A stretch of DNA of 64,000 bases from Streptomyces litmocidini (GCF_014649755.1 NZ_BMTQ01000003.1:372001-436000); one strand, 5' to 3'; shown: positions 16,928 to 26,912, counted from the stretch's first letter. A program made the numbers and translations. The notes: a model not told the origin generated them from the letters alone.

Positions 16928-19900
16928 GGACACCCGTTCCCAGGCCTCCTCGAACATCTCGTGCAGGGGTGCCGTCGGCAGCACCCGGACGAACGGGGAG
17001 CGGATCCGGTCGGCCCACAGCGGCCGTACCAGGTGGCTCGTCAGCTTCACGGTCTCCAGCGGCAGGTGCGGGGCCTTGAGTTCGGTCCAGTCGCCGGGCA
17101 GGAACAGGGTGCGCCCGGCCCGTGCCCGCTTGGCCTCCAGGACCGCGCCGGTGGCGAGGAGTTCCGCCCGGACCTCCGCGTGCCGCTTGGTCGACCAGCC
17201 GTTCCACCGCCGTACGTTCCGGTCGGTGGGCGCGGCGAGGGTCGCCAACTGGAGGTACAGGGCCGCCGCGTCCGGGCCCACGCCGAGCTTCGCCGTCGCC
17301 CGGGCGACGAGTTCCGGGCAGGAGCGGCGCGGATCGGCCTCGTACGCCCCGGTCGGTACGGCTCCGGATCCGGCGCGGCGCATCATGCGGGCGAGTCCGC
17401 CGCCGGCGAGGAGCGGTGCCGTCCGGTCCAGTTCCCCGGCGAGGTCGGTGATCCCGCGGAGCTCCCGCCACGTCGCGGGGTCGGCGACCGCCGCGGGGCG
17501 CAGGAAGGCGGTTCCGCCGGGGGCGCACACCACGAGGGGGCCCGAGTCGTAGGCGGTCACCGGGTCGGGCCGGTCCTCCGTGCACCCGGCCACGGGGAGG
17601 ACACGGGGCCCGAACCGCTCGGCGATCCGCTCCGGCGTGTCCTCGATCCGGGCGCCGGAGAGGGCGAGCAGCAGTTCCGGGCGGTCCAGCTCGGCGCGCA
17701 GCCGCTCGTACAGGGCCGGTGCGCCGGCCAGCGCCGGGTCGCCGACGGGCCGGTCCGTCCACGCCCATACGAGGGCGCTCGCGATCTCCGTGAGCGCGAG
17801 GCCCACCGGGGTCCGGTAGGGCAGTTCGGGCCCGGCCGGCGGTACGGCCCTGACCTCCACCCCCGTGCCGCGCGGGGCCGCCGCCAGTTCCCAGCCGGCC
17901 GCGGGCACGGTCGCGTCCTCGGCCGCGTCGTAGCCGCCGGCGAGGCGCCGGGCCCACACCTCGTCGAGGCCCAGGTCGGCCTCCAGCGCGTCGGCCGTCT
18001 CGTCGTGCACGGCGGGCCGCGCCCCGAGGAGCTCCCGCCACACGCCGGCCATCCGCTCCACGGCCGCCTCGATGCCGCCCGGCCGCCACAGTTCGGTCGG
18101 GTCGTCGGGCAGGGCGGCGGCCAGGACGGCCCTCCGGCCCGCGTCGCCGAGTCGGGCGCGCAGCCGTGCGTACGACTCGGCCGTCAGCGCGGTCGCCTTG
18201 TAGGGGGCCTTGCGCACCAGGGCGCGGTGCTCGTCGCGGTCGGCCCGGCCGACGAGTCCGGCGACGACGAGACGGGCCACGGGCCTGCGGACGCCGGTGA
18301 GTTCGGCGAAGCGGGCGGCCGCCGACTCCGGGACCGCGAGCGGACCGTGGGTGCCGACGGCGGCCACGAGGGCGCGCAGCCGCCCGGCGTCGTCCCGCTC
18401 CACGCGCACGTGCCGTGCGCTCGGGGCCGCGCCGGGGACCGGGTCGGCGTGCGGGTCCTCGGCGACGGGTGCCACGAACCAGTGCTCCGTGTCCCGGTCC
18501 CTCACACCGGCGGACGCGACGGCCGTGCCGCCCGCCCGCACGAGGTCCACGGGGCCGGGGCCCTGGGTGCTCCCGACCCACCAGCGGCTGCCGGCGCGGG
18601 CGAACGGCTGGTCGGCCCAGGTGTCCAGGAGCGCGAGGAGGGCGGTCCGCTCCGCGTCCGGGGTCGGGGCCACCGCCGCCCGCCAGGCGACGGCGTCGAT
18701 CGCGCCGAGGAGCTGTGACCAGTCGTGCGGCGGGGCGGGCGGCGAGAGCCGGCGCACCTCCTCGGCGAGGGTCCCGGCCAGGCAGGCGCCGTCGGCGGCG
18801 AGTGCGGTCAGCGTCGCCGGCAGCGCCACGTCGGGGGTCCGCCGCCACGGGTCGGGCTCGCCGGTGTCGACGAGGCCGTACAGCGCGGGGACGAGTTCGG
18901 TGTCCGGCGCGGACCGGCCGAGCCGCACGGGCGGCGCCTCGGCGAGGAGGGTGACGCGCCGGTGCAGGGCGCGCCGCCGTTCCTCCACCCGGGCGGCCCG
19001 CTCGGCCACCGCGACGACGGCTTCGACCAGGACGGGGTCGGTGACGTCCGGCAGTTCCCGTGCCACGGCCGCGCGGAGGACCGCCGTGCCGTCGGACGCG
19101 GCCGTGAGCAGGGTGTCCGCCGTCTTCCGGCGCACGGCCCGCAGCGCCCGCGACCCGGCGGCGTCCCGGGTCCGGAGCAGGTACCAGAAGGCCGGGGGCA
19201 GGGCCACGCCCGTGGACGGGGTGACGCGCCGGGCCGGCTTCACCCGGGGGTGCCGGGGCGAGGGGTGCCCGTCGAGCTCCCACAGCAGGACGCCGTCGGC
19301 GGTGTACGCGCGCACGCCCGTCCGCGTCTCGGCCTCGGCGAGGACCACGTCCTCCACCGCGCCCTCCGGCGGCGCCCACAGGGCCCAGGGCCTCTGCCCC
19401 TGCCGGTCGACGGCGAACCGGGCCGCGCGCCCGTCGATGCTCTGCACCAGATAGCGGTCGGGCGCGGGGTCGCGGTGCGGGGTGCGGAACAGGATCCGGG
19501 TGCCGACGAGGCCGTCCCTGCTGCCGAGCGGGGAGTCGGTCAGTCCGGCGGGCAGCGGGGCGAGGTGGAGCGCCTCGACGGCCAGGGCCATGCCCGCCTC
19601 GGACGGTTCCGCCGCCGGGTCCGCGCTCGCGGGGCGGCCGGGGAAGTCGGGCACGTCGGCGCCGCCCCCCGGCTCTCCGGTGACCGGGTCCGCCGGCTCC
19701 CACGGGCGCCTCTCGTACACGCCGTTGGTCCAGATCCGGGAGCCGTCGCCGAGCTGCAGCTCGTTCCCGTCGATGCCCTCGGTGCCGCCCGGTCGCAGCG
19801 CGCGCAGGCCGCCGTGCCGGCCTCCTCCGTCGGCGGTCTCGAACTGGAAGCCGTAGGCCCCGTCGAGCTTCCCGCCGAACGGCACCAGACCGCCCTGCTC

Positions 19901-21667
19901 GTCCGGCGCGAACGGCGCCTCCGGCCGGTCCGCCCAGTACGCGGTGTCGCAGAAGGAAGGGTTCGGCTTGACCGTCCAGCTCACGAGGAAGGATCCGCCG
20001 ACGTGGTGCACGGCGTGCATCGTCGCTTCCTCCGGCACCGCGAACCGGCAGGAGCCCCGGACGCCGTCCGGATCGACGGCGACCGCCCGGTCGGCCCCGA
20101 ACACGGTGAGCACCGGCCAGGTGCAGGTCACCCCGGCGACTCCGGTGACTCCTGGGACGGGCCCGGTGCCGGCTTCGCCCCCGGGCCGCTCCGCGGCGAA
20201 CTCCGCGTACACCGACTCCAGGGCGGGCCAGGCCAGTTCCTCCGGAAGGCCGGCCGTCAGCGAGCGGTGCAGCGCGCCCGCCGCGCTCGTCGCGCCGAGG
20301 GCGTCGGCGACACCGTCGAGCGCCGTCACCGTCGGCCGGTCGAGGAGGATCTCCAACTCGGCCACGGACTCCTCGGCGCCCGCCGTGCCGCCGCTCCCGA
20401 CGGTGTCGACGAGCCTGCCGACCCGTCCGGCCACCTCCTGGGCGATGCCCTCGTTGCCCGGGAGCAGCGTCACCGCCGAACCGGCCTGCCGGGGGCGCCC
20501 CGTGGGCCGGCTGGGCAACAGGTCGGCGTGCACGGTCCCTTCCAGACGGGGGCCGAACACGGGGTCGGCGGCCAGCGCGGCGAGGTCGCGCCGGGACCTC
20601 TCGCCCCAGAAGCGCATCCGGACGTCCGGGCCCGGGTCGACGACCGCGGCCCCGGCCGCCAGGCAGGCGTCGAGGACGTCCGCGTCGAAGCCCTGGTAGT
20701 GGTGGCGGGTGGTGTGCAGCGTCACCGGCACGCCCCCGGCACGCAGCCGGGGCCCCAAGCGGCCGATGAGGTCGAGGAGTTCCGCGGGCAGCGGCTGTCG
20801 TGCGACGCCGCCGCCGGACTGCAGGGCGTACTGGTACATGCGGACGAAGGTACCGAGCCAGTGGTGGAGCCCGCCCTCCGGCACGACCCGTCCGGTCTCC
20901 ATCGCCTCCGTCGCGCCGCAGCCGATCAGCAGCCGCAGCCACGCGCCGCCGTCGGTGACCCCGTCGGGGAAGACCTCCAGGAGGCCGGCCGCGATCGCGT
21001 CCGTCGGCGGATGGGCCGTCAGGATCGGCTCGGCCGCCGTCAGCAGGGCGTCCGGGACGGCCTTCTTCCGGGTGGCCGAGAGGATCGTGCCCACCGTCCG
21101 GGCGACCTCCGCGTCCCCGAGGCCGGCCGTCCTGGCGGAGGCCCGGACCCGGCGCACCAGGTCCGCCGGCAGGTCTGCGGGCGAGGCCGCCCAGGCGGTG
21201 AGGAACGCCTCCAGGGCCGTGTGCGCCGCCGCGGGCTCCAGCGTCTCGGCCAGGAAGCGCTGGTGGGCGCCGAACTCCTTGGCGGGCATGGCGCCGCCCC
21301 CGGCGAACAGCAGTCCGTTGGCCCGGCGGTAGGCGGGGTCCACCGGGAGCCCGTGCCGGGCCTCGGCCGCGCGCGCCGCGGCGTAGGCCCGCCCGCCCGG
21401 CCGGCTCCCGTACCCGATCAGCCGGTGCCCCACGGTGTCCCAGAACCACGGCAGGTGCGCCGGCGGCAGCTGTCGCGCCCGCCGCGCCATCGCGTCGACC
21501 ACGGCGCCGGGCTTCGTCCAGGACCGGCTGACCTCGGCACCCATGTCCCGGACCAGGCCGCGGGCGGCCTCGACCGCGCCGGGGTCGTGGGCGGCGACCC
21601 AGTCGACGTAGGTGGTCGACACGTGCGTACCGGTGGTGGGCACCAGGGCTTCCAGCGAGACGATCAT
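16910..21667 (-). CDS. giant uncharacterised protein (1585 residues)
   Basis: A soluble protein of about 1585 residues with no signal peptide, membrane helix, Walker motif or recognisable catalytic signature. The N-terminal third is helical and repeat-like (VDWVAAHDP ... RARQLPPAHLPWFWDTVGHRLIGYG). A beta-rich middle (about 510-760) carries a SFLVSWTVKPNPSF segment and other Trp-rich strands. A long helical C-terminal half ends in a winged-helix-like segment near residue 1487 (RRWNGWSTKRHAEVRAEL, then AKRARAGRTLFLPGDW). From memory, similar very large actinobacterial proteins occur beside MoxR ATPases and vWA proteins and are sometimes labelled DNA-binding. No such partner is here. The ATG at 21667 has a weak ribosome site. 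The shared promoter with lacI contains a LacI-type operator. Confidence 0.75.
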   Translation of the reverse strand: MIVSLEALVPTTGTHVSTTYVDWVAAHDPGAVEAARGLVRDMGAEVSRSWTKPGAVVDAMARRARQLPPAHLPWFWDTVGHRLIGYGSRPGGRAYAAARAAEARHGLPVDPAYRRANGLLFAGGGAMPAKEFGAHQRFLAETLEPAAAHTALEAFLTAWAASPADLPADLVRRVRASARTAGLGDAEVARTVGTILSATRKKAVPDALLTAAEPILTAHPPTDAIAAGLLEVFPDGVTDGGAWLRLLIGCGATEAMETGRVVPEGGLHHWLGTFVRMYQYALQSGGGVARQPLPAELLDLIGRLGPRLRAGGVPVTLHTTRHHYQGFDADVLDACLAAGAAVVDPGPDVRMRFWGERSRRDLAALAADPVFGPRLEGTVHADLLPSRPTGRPRQAGSAVTLLPGNEGIAQEVAGRVGRLVDTVGSGGTAGAEESVAELEILLDRPTVTALDGVADALGATSAAGALHRSLTAGLPEELAWPALESVYAEFAAERPGGEAGTGPVPGVTGVAGVTCTWPVLTVFGADRAVAVDPDGVRGSCRFAVPEEATMHAVHHVGGSFLVSWTVKPNPSFCDTAYWADRPEAPFAPDEQGGLVPFGGKLDGAYGFQFETADGGGRHGGLRALRPGGTEGIDGNELQLGDGSRIWTNGVYERRPWEPADPVTGEPGGGADVPDFPGRPASADPAAEPSEAGMALAVEALHLAPLPAGLTDSPLGSRDGLVGTRILFRTPHRDPAPDRYLVQSIDGRAARFAVDRQGQRPWALWAPPEGAVEDVVLAEAETRTGVRAYTADGVLLWELDGHPSPRHPRVKPARRVTPSTGVALPPAFWYLLRTRDAAGSRALRAVRRKTADTLLTAASDGTAVLRAAVARELPDVTDPVLVEAVVAVAERAARVEERRRALHRRVTLLAEAPPVRLGRSAPDTELVPALYGLVDTGEPDPWRRTPDVALPATLTALAADGACLAGTLAEEVRRLSPPAPPHDWSQLLGAIDAVAWRAAVAPTPDAERTALLALLDTWADQPFARAGSRWWVGSTQGPGPVDLVRAGGTAVASAGVRDRDTEHWFVAPVAEDPHADPVPGAAPSARHVRVERDDAGRLRALVAAVGTHGPLAVPESAAARFAELTGVRRPVARLVVAGLVGRADRDEHRALVRKAPYKATALTAESYARLRARLGDAGRRAVLAAALPDDPTELWRPGGIEAAVERMAGVWRELLGARPAVHDETADALEADLGLDEVWARRLAGGYDAAEDATVPAAGWELAAAPRGTGVEVRAVPPAGPELPYRTPVGLALTEIASALVWAWTDRPVGDPALAGAPALYERLRAELDRPELLLALSGARIEDTPERIAERFGPRVLPVAGCTEDRPDPVTAYDSGPLVVCAPGGTAFLRPAAVADPATWRELRGITDLAGELDRTAPLLAGGGLARMMRRAGSGAVPTGAYEADPRRSCPELVARATAKLGVGPDAAALYLQLATLAAPTDRNVRRWNGWSTKRHAEVRAELLATGAVLEAKRARAGRTLFLPGDWTELKAPHLPLETVKLTSHLVRPLWADRIRSPFVRVLPTAPLHEMFEEAWERVSGPVLS

Positions 21668-21751
21668 GCCGAGGATCGTCGCACGCCCCACTGACACCGC
21701 CCGGGCCGCCGGTCCCGGCCCGAAAGCGTGGCGACGAGGTTCTCGGGGTCC

Positions 21752-21765
21752 TGGGAGCGCTCTCA
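21752..21765. promoter_or_regulatory. LacI/CebR-type operator before lacI
   Basis: TGGGAGCGCTCTCA is one base from the CebR operator TGGGAGCGCTCCCA and one base from the two palindromes at 26913 and 27066. It lies between the giant gene and lacI, 107 bp before the lacI start, and fits autoregulation. It could also affect the giant gene. Confidence 0.75.
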
Positions 21766-21871
21766 AAAGGGGGCGGCCGCGGATATCCTGGTCCGCGCGG
21801 GGCCGCCCGCCACCCGTCGGACGCGTCCGTCGCGCGCCCCGTACAGCCGACGCAGCAGAGGAGCGCACGTC

Positions 21872-22897
21872 TTGCCCGAGCAGAGCACGGGGCCCCGTCC
21901 CACGCTGGAAGCCGTCGCCGACCGCGCCGGGGTCTCCCGCGCCACGGCCTCCCGGGTCGTCAACGGCGGCGCGGGCGTGCGCGCTCCCCTGGTGGAGAAG
22001 GTGCTCCGGGCCGTCGAGGAGCTCGGATACGTGCCGAACCACGCGGCCCGCACCCTGGTCACCCGGCGCAACGGCGCCGTGGCCGTGATCATCGCCGAGC
22101 CCGAGTTCCGGATCTTCTCGGACCCGTTCTTCGAGCAGCAGGTACGCGGAATCAGCCGGGAACTGACGGCCCACGACGCCCAGTTGGTGCTCCTGTGGGT
22201 GGAGGGGCCCGGGGACCACGAGCGGATCTCCCGCTACCTCGGCGGCGGGCACGTCGACGGCGCGCTGGCGTTCTCGCTCCACAGCGACGACGCCCTGCCG
22301 TCCGTGATCGAGCGGGCCCGGATCCCGGTGGTCTTCGGCGGGCGGCCCGCTCCGGGAACCGACCCGTCGGTGCCCTTCGTCGACTGCGACAACCGCGGCG
22401 GCGCCAGGGAGGCGGTGCGGCATCTGGTGGGGCTCGGGCGGCGGAACATCGCGCACATCTCCGGTCCCCCCGACCAGACGTCCGCGATCGACCGGATCCA
22501 CGGATATCGGGACGTCCTCCTCGACGCCGATCCCTCGCTGCTCCGCCGGGGCGACTTCACGGAGGAGAGCGGGGCCCGCGCGATGGCGGAGCTCCTCGAC
22601 CGGCGGCCCGACGTCGACGGCGTCTTCGTCGCCAACGACCTGATGGCCTCGGGGGCGTTGCGGACCCTGCGGGAGCGCGGGGCGCGGGTTCCGGAGGACG
22701 TGGCGGTGGTCGGCTTCGACGACATGGCCTCGGTGGTCGACCGGACCGTCCCGGCCCTCACCACCGTGCACCAGGACATCGAGGGGATGGGCCGGCTGAT
22801 GGTGAAGCTGCTCATGCGGCTGCTCGACGGTAGCGGGTCCGGGGTCCCGGCGTCCGTGATCACCCCGACCTCGCTGGTCCGGCGCGCCTCCGCCTGA
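21872..22897 (+). CDS. LacI-family regulator, likely of the beta-glucan regulon
   Basis: A 341-residue LacI/GalR protein. The N-terminal HTH (TLEAVADRAGVSRATASRVVNGGAGV, with the hinge YVPNHAARTLVTRR) is followed by a sugar-binding core ending in VAVVGFDDMASVVDRTVPALTTVHQD. It resembles CebR, the repressor of cellobiose genes in Streptomyces. The TTG at 21872 is chosen because AGAGGAG lies upstream and the protein then starts just before the HTH. The matching palindromes before GH81 and the importer gene suggest these are its targets, with a beta-glucoside as inducer. Confidence 0.88.
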   Translation: MPEQSTGPRPTLEAVADRAGVSRATASRVVNGGAGVRAPLVEKVLRAVEELGYVPNHAARTLVTRRNGAVAVIIAEPEFRIFSDPFFEQQVRGISRELTAHDAQLVLLWVEGPGDHERISRYLGGGHVDGALAFSLHSDDALPSVIERARIPVVFGGRPAPGTDPSVPFVDCDNRGGAREAVRHLVGLGRRNIAHISGPPDQTSAIDRIHGYRDVLLDADPSLLRRGDFTEESGARAMAELLDRRPDVDGVFVANDLMASGALRTLRERGARVPEDVAVVGFDDMASVVDRTVPALTTVHQDIEGMGRLMVKLLMRLLDGSGSGVPASVITPTSLVRRASA

Positions 22898-22943
22898 CGG
22901 CGCGCGGGCGGCGGCCGGTCACCGCGGCGACGGAACGGAGGAC

Positions 22944-22971
22944 GGCCGCCCCCGCCGAGGCGGGGGCGGCC
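22944..22971. terminator. bidirectional GC hairpin between lacI and DLH gene
   Basis: Perfect 13-bp inverted repeat (22944-22956 and 22959-22971) with only two bases between the arms, so the tip opens. It sits between the convergent lacI and dienelactone-hydrolase-like genes. Confidence 0.75.
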
Positions 22972-22986
22972 CTGCGACCGCAGGGG

Positions 22987-23799
22987 TCAGCGGTCGTCCC
23001 CGACGGGGGTGCGGACCCGGGCGGCACGGGCCCGCGCTCCGGACGTGGTTGCCGGGCCGGAGGCCCGGCCGCCGCCCAGGGTGCGGTCCAGGAGGGGGAG
23101 CAGGCGGTCCCAGTGGAGCTTCAGTCCGGAGGCGCTGAAGGCGTCGGTGTCGGACATGGTGAAGCCGTGGCTGGTGCCGGGGTAGATCTCCGAGGTGTGG
23201 TCGACGCCCGCGGCGTCCAGGGACCGGTTGAGTTCGGCGAGGGCCCCGGGCGTCATGTCGCCTTCGGCGTGGCCGAGGTGGACCTGGGCGGTGAGCCCGG
23301 CGAAGAGGTCGGGCCCGTCGGCGCCCACGGGGGCGTGGAACGCGGCGACGGCGGCCACCCGGCCGGGGTGGGCCGCGGCGGTGCGCATCGCCAGGAGGCC
23401 GCCGATGCAGTAGCCGGTCACCGCGACCGGACCGGCGTCGACCTCGGGCTGGGCGGTGAGGAACCCGAGGTAGGCGTCGGCGTCGCGCAGGACGCGTTCG
23501 GGGGTGTGCGCCTGGATCAGGGGCATCAGCCGGGCGAAGATCGCGGGTCGGACCTCTTCTCCGATGTGCTCCGGAAGCTCGACGACCGGCACCGGGCCGT
23601 GCCGGTAGAAGAGGTGGGGAACGAGCACGTAGTAGCCGTGCCCGGCCAGTTCACGGGCCGTCTCCCGGAGTGCGGGCCGGATGCCGAAGCCGTCGGCGTA
23701 CATCAGCACCCCCGGGTGCCGCTCGCCGTGGTCGGGGACGGCGGCGAAGGCCTCGGCCCGGCCGTCCGGGGTGGGGATCTGCAATGTCTTGATGGGCAT
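22987..23799 (-). CDS. dienelactone-hydrolase-family protein
   Basis: A 270-residue alpha/beta hydrolase with a DLH triad: Cys131 in GYCIGG, Asp181 in HAEGDMTPG, and His211 in GTSHGFT. The N-terminal PTPDGRAEAF ... GVLMYADGFGIRPALRE is also typical. Classical DLH opens dienelactone in chlorocatechol breakdown, but most paralogues in Streptomyces have other, unknown substrates, and no chlorocatechol genes are near. The last 35 residues are an Ala/Arg-rich tail. The ATG at 23799 has AGGAGCG upstream. An imperfect inverted repeat (23810-23821 with 23836-23846) lies just upstream and may be an operator. Confidence 0.82.
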   Translation of the reverse strand: MPIKTLQIPTPDGRAEAFAAVPDHGERHPGVLMYADGFGIRPALRETARELAGHGYYVLVPHLFYRHGPVPVVELPEHIGEEVRPAIFARLMPLIQAHTPERVLRDADAYLGFLTAQPEVDAGPVAVTGYCIGGLLAMRTAAAHPGRVAAVAAFHAPVGADGPDLFAGLTAQVHLGHAEGDMTPGALAELNRSLDAAGVDHTSEIYPGTSHGFTMSDTDAFSASGLKLHWDRLLPLLDRTLGGGRASGPATTSGARARAARVRTPVGDDR

Positions 23800-23970
23800 G
23801 GACGCTCCTGTCGTGGTCGATGTGCCGGACCTGTGATCGACACGACGGAGGCGGGGCCCGGGCGGCGGCGCGGGCTCCTCGATCGGGCAGCGGGCCCCCC
23901 TCGGCCCGTGCGGCGCTCAGGAGAGCACCGGGTCACCGATCCGTGTGTGGCGCGATGCCGTCCCGGTAGT

Positions 23971-23992
23971 CATCCCCTCACCCTAGGGGATG
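23971..23992. terminator. hairpin in a 290-bp gene-free stretch
   Basis: Perfect 8-bp arms (CATCCCCT / AGGGGATG) with a six-base loop. It lies 99 bp beyond the GH81 stop on the minus strand and could end that transcript. Nothing else stands out in 23800-24090 except a GGCGC-rich low-complexity tract at about 24057-24090 and a possible operator beside the DLH start. Confidence 0.45.
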
Positions 23993-24090
23993 GGCGTGCG
24001 GGGGCGACAGCACGACCACCGGGCGGGGCGGGGCGGCCCCGCCCCCCTCCCGCCGAGCGGGGCGCGGCGGGGCGCGGCGCGGCGCGGCGG

Positions 24091-26859
24091 TCAGTCGTAC
24101 GGGATGACGAGGACGGATCCGTCCGTGCCCGTCCGGAGCCGCGAGTCGCCGTTCCCGATCGCGCTCCAGACCTCCAGCCGGACCGTGCCGCCGCGCAGGT
24201 CCCCGAGCGTGCCGGTGGCGGACTTCAGGCCGCGGGACCGGTCGTACTCCTCCCAGCCGGCGACCGGGTCCGTCGCGAAGTACTGGTACGTCTCCGTCCG
24301 GTCGAAGGTGCCGTCGCCGGTGAGGTCGTAGCTGACGCGGGCCTGCTGGCCGAGGCCGACCGTCGTGCCGGCGTCCACCTGGAGGCGGAAGGCGGTCGTG
24401 CCCCCGCTCCGGAGCGTGCCGTTGACGCCCCTGGCCTCGTAGACGAGGGGCCGGTACGGGGTGCCGTCGTGGTTGGCGCCCTGCGCGGAGGCGATGGTGT
24501 CGCTGCCCGTCGTGGTCCCGGTGGCCGTGGTGAGGGCGCCTCCGGTGCGGAGCTGGAAGGTGTCGCCCGTGGAGGGCTCCGGGCCCGGGTCGGAGCCGCC
24601 CGTGCCGGTGCCGGTCGCGGTGGAACGAGCGGGTACGGAGAGGGACGCGCCGTCGGAGAAGGTGACCGTGCGGGCGGTCGTGCCGTGGTTGTGGGCCACG
24701 TAGGTGCGGGTGGTGCCCTTGACGAAGACGGCGGAGGTGGGAAGGGAGCCGGTGACCGTCGCGTCGGGCGCGCCGAGGGTGTCGAGCGCCGTGAGCCAGT
24801 GGTAGGTGTGGGCCTTGGACTCCCCCGCCTCCGGGGTGTATCCGGCGTTGCCCTCGTCCCACTTGGACTTGGCGGCACCGGGGTCGGCCAGGGACTGGAA
24901 CTCCCAGAGGATGTCGCGCCATTCGACGGCGGGGCCGCCGTTCTCGCGTTCCATCTCGGCGATGTTGCGCTGCACGGCGTCCTTGTGCCCGCCGAGGTGG
25001 AGCGAACCGCCTGTCACCGGAAGGGCGTTGATGCCGTGGATCTCCTCCGGGTTCGCGGTCCACCAGGTGGAGTGGGCGGCGCCGCTGCCCCAGACCATGC
25101 CGACGGTGTCGTGCGGGAAGGCGGCCGGGAAGACCTGCTGGTCGGCGTCGAACCAGTACTGCGCGACGGCCTCGCCCTCGGTCGTCAGCAGATAGGTGCC
25201 GAGGTCGCGGAGCCGGGTGTCGCCGGTGGCCGAGCCCCAGAGGACGAGCGCGGCGCTGAGGTTCGTCGACTCGGAGGAGGACTCCTGGTTGTTGCCCGCG
25301 GCGAAGCCCTGGTGGCCGCTGGCCCAGCTGTGTCCGGCGTAGACGTCGAAGCCGCGGAGGAAGGGGAAGGCGCTGTCGGTGCGGCTGGGGTCGGCGGTGT
25401 CCCGGATCAGGGTCCCGACCATGGCTCCCCACGCGGAGTCGGCGGCCCAGGCGGGGTCGTACTGGGCGACGATCGCGGCCGCGTACACGTAGTAGCCGTA
25501 GTGGAAGTGGTGGTCGTTGAGTTCGGTGTCGCTGCCGTAGGAGGCCGGGTAACCGATGAGGGTCTTCCAGGTCCGGTCGTACGAGAACTCGTTGGCGCCG
25601 CCGGCCGTGAACCAGTCCTGGAGGCGGCCCTTGATCAGCCCGAGGAGCTTGTCGCGGATCGCTCCCTCGCCGATCTGGTCGGCGAGCGGGACCAGTTGGG
25701 CGAGTCTGCCGAGCGCCTTGCCGGTCCAGTACGTGTCGACGGCGCCGGAGAAGGGGTCGGCGGAGTTCGCGACCTCGTTCAGGTGGCCGCGCAGCCGGGC
25801 GGGGTCCACGCCGGCGCCGGGGAGTGCGGGGAGGGTGGCGGCGGCCCGCTGGGAGGTCGTGAAGGAGGCGGACTCGCGGACCTTCATGGTGCCGCGGGGC
25901 GAGACGTACGCGTACGGGGTGAGCGGGTCGGCGGTGTGCAGCCACTGGTGGCGGTAGAGCGCCTGGAGGGTGCCCCGTTCGGTGCCCTCCTTCGCCTCGG
26001 TGGTGAGGGTGTAGGTGGCGCGGACGGCGCCCGCGTCGTAGCTCCAGTTCACCGTGGAGCCGGTGACGAAGCTGTACGCGTACTTCCGGTAGGTCGCGAG
26101 GGCGTCGGTGGAGGGCAGGACGGCGACGGAGAAGTAGTCCTTGCCGCCGAGGCCGGCGGTGACGGTCGTGCCGGAGACGTTCCAGTCGGTGCCGGTGGGA
26201 GCGAAGAGGGCGTAGTGGTGGCCCGCGACCGTGATGCCGAGGACGTTGCCCTGGTCGGCGAAGACGGCGGGCGGCTCGGCGGTGGTGATCCGGGCGTCGC
26301 CGCCGCTGCCCTCGGCGTACACGAAGGGCAGGCCGTGGCCGATGGTGGTGCGCAGGGTGCGGGCGCCGTCGGACCAGTAGGGGGTGACGGTCCAGTCGGA
26401 CCAGGCGTCGGCCTTGGTGTCGGGCGAGTTGAGGCCGGTGAGGCCGAGGGTGAGGTCGCGCTTGTGGGCGAACTCGTACTGCCGTCCGTCGCCGACGACG
26501 GCGGGGTTCGTGGGGTAGCCGATCTCCAGGCCGCCGGCGACGGCCTGGTAGGTGAGCGGATGGCCGTACATGGGGGTGGAGTACGGGTTGTCCCCGTACC
26601 GCTGGAAGGCGAGGGAGGACCACCAGTCGTTGGTGGGGACCGGCTTGCCCTGGGCGGCCGGGGTGACCTTGGGGGTGACCGGGGCGCCGGTGCCGGTGGT
26701 GGGGCCGGACGTGCCGGCGGGGCGGGTGTCGGAGTAGCTTCCGGCGCCCGCGGGGACGGTGGCCGCCGCCGCGGGACCGGCGGCGGGGCCGAGTCCCAGG
26801 GCGGCGAGGGCGGAGACCAGGACCAGCGCTGCGGCCGGCCTGCTGCGGGGGGCTGGCAT
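24091..26859 (-). CDS. secreted GH81 endo-beta-1,3-glucanase with C-terminal accessory domain
   Basis: A 922-residue exported enzyme. The signal peptide (1-33, ending GPAAAA) is followed by a GH81 module (about 60-690): PTNDWWSSLAFQRYGDNP, the HHFHYGYYVYAAAIVAQYDP region, GHSWASG, NNQESSSE and EWRDILWEFQSL (about 640-655). The region carrying GH81 catalytic acids is present. A linker near 750-762 (GGSDPGPEPSTGD) leads to a beta-rich C-terminal domain (about 765-922) that probably binds carbohydrate. GH81 enzymes cut laminarin and fungal cell-wall beta-1,3-glucan endo-wise. The start at 26859 has GAGGTG upstream. A LacI operator lies 54 bp before it. Confidence 0.88.
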   Translation of the reverse strand: MPAPRSRPAAALVLVSALAALGLGPAAGPAAAATVPAGAGSYSDTRPAGTSGPTTGTGAPVTPKVTPAAQGKPVPTNDWWSSLAFQRYGDNPYSTPMYGHPLTYQAVAGGLEIGYPTNPAVVGDGRQYEFAHKRDLTLGLTGLNSPDTKADAWSDWTVTPYWSDGARTLRTTIGHGLPFVYAEGSGGDARITTAEPPAVFADQGNVLGITVAGHHYALFAPTGTDWNVSGTTVTAGLGGKDYFSVAVLPSTDALATYRKYAYSFVTGSTVNWSYDAGAVRATYTLTTEAKEGTERGTLQALYRHQWLHTADPLTPYAYVSPRGTMKVRESASFTTSQRAAATLPALPGAGVDPARLRGHLNEVANSADPFSGAVDTYWTGKALGRLAQLVPLADQIGEGAIRDKLLGLIKGRLQDWFTAGGANEFSYDRTWKTLIGYPASYGSDTELNDHHFHYGYYVYAAAIVAQYDPAWAADSAWGAMVGTLIRDTADPSRTDSAFPFLRGFDVYAGHSWASGHQGFAAGNNQESSSESTNLSAALVLWGSATGDTRLRDLGTYLLTTEGEAVAQYWFDADQQVFPAAFPHDTVGMVWGSGAAHSTWWTANPEEIHGINALPVTGGSLHLGGHKDAVQRNIAEMERENGGPAVEWRDILWEFQSLADPGAAKSKWDEGNAGYTPEAGESKAHTYHWLTALDTLGAPDATVTGSLPTSAVFVKGTTRTYVAHNHGTTARTVTFSDGASLSVPARSTATGTGTGGSDPGPEPSTGDTFQLRTGGALTTATGTTTGSDTIASAQGANHDGTPYRPLVYEARGVNGTLRSGGTTAFRLQVDAGTTVGLGQQARVSYDLTGDGTFDRTETYQYFATDPVAGWEEYDRSRGLKSATGTLGDLRGGTVRLEVWSAIGNGDSRLRTGTDGSVLVIPYD

Positions 26860-26912
26860 GGAGGGGCACCTCATGTCGTCGCGGCGGATGGGGGCGTGCA
26901 CGGGGAGAGGTG

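Noticed and set aside
16566..21449. A 1627-codon open frame on the minus strand in another phase of the giant gene
   Set aside because: Its translation is Arg/Gly/Pro-rich low complexity, a frame shadow caused by high GC third positions. The 16910-21667 frame has normal composition.
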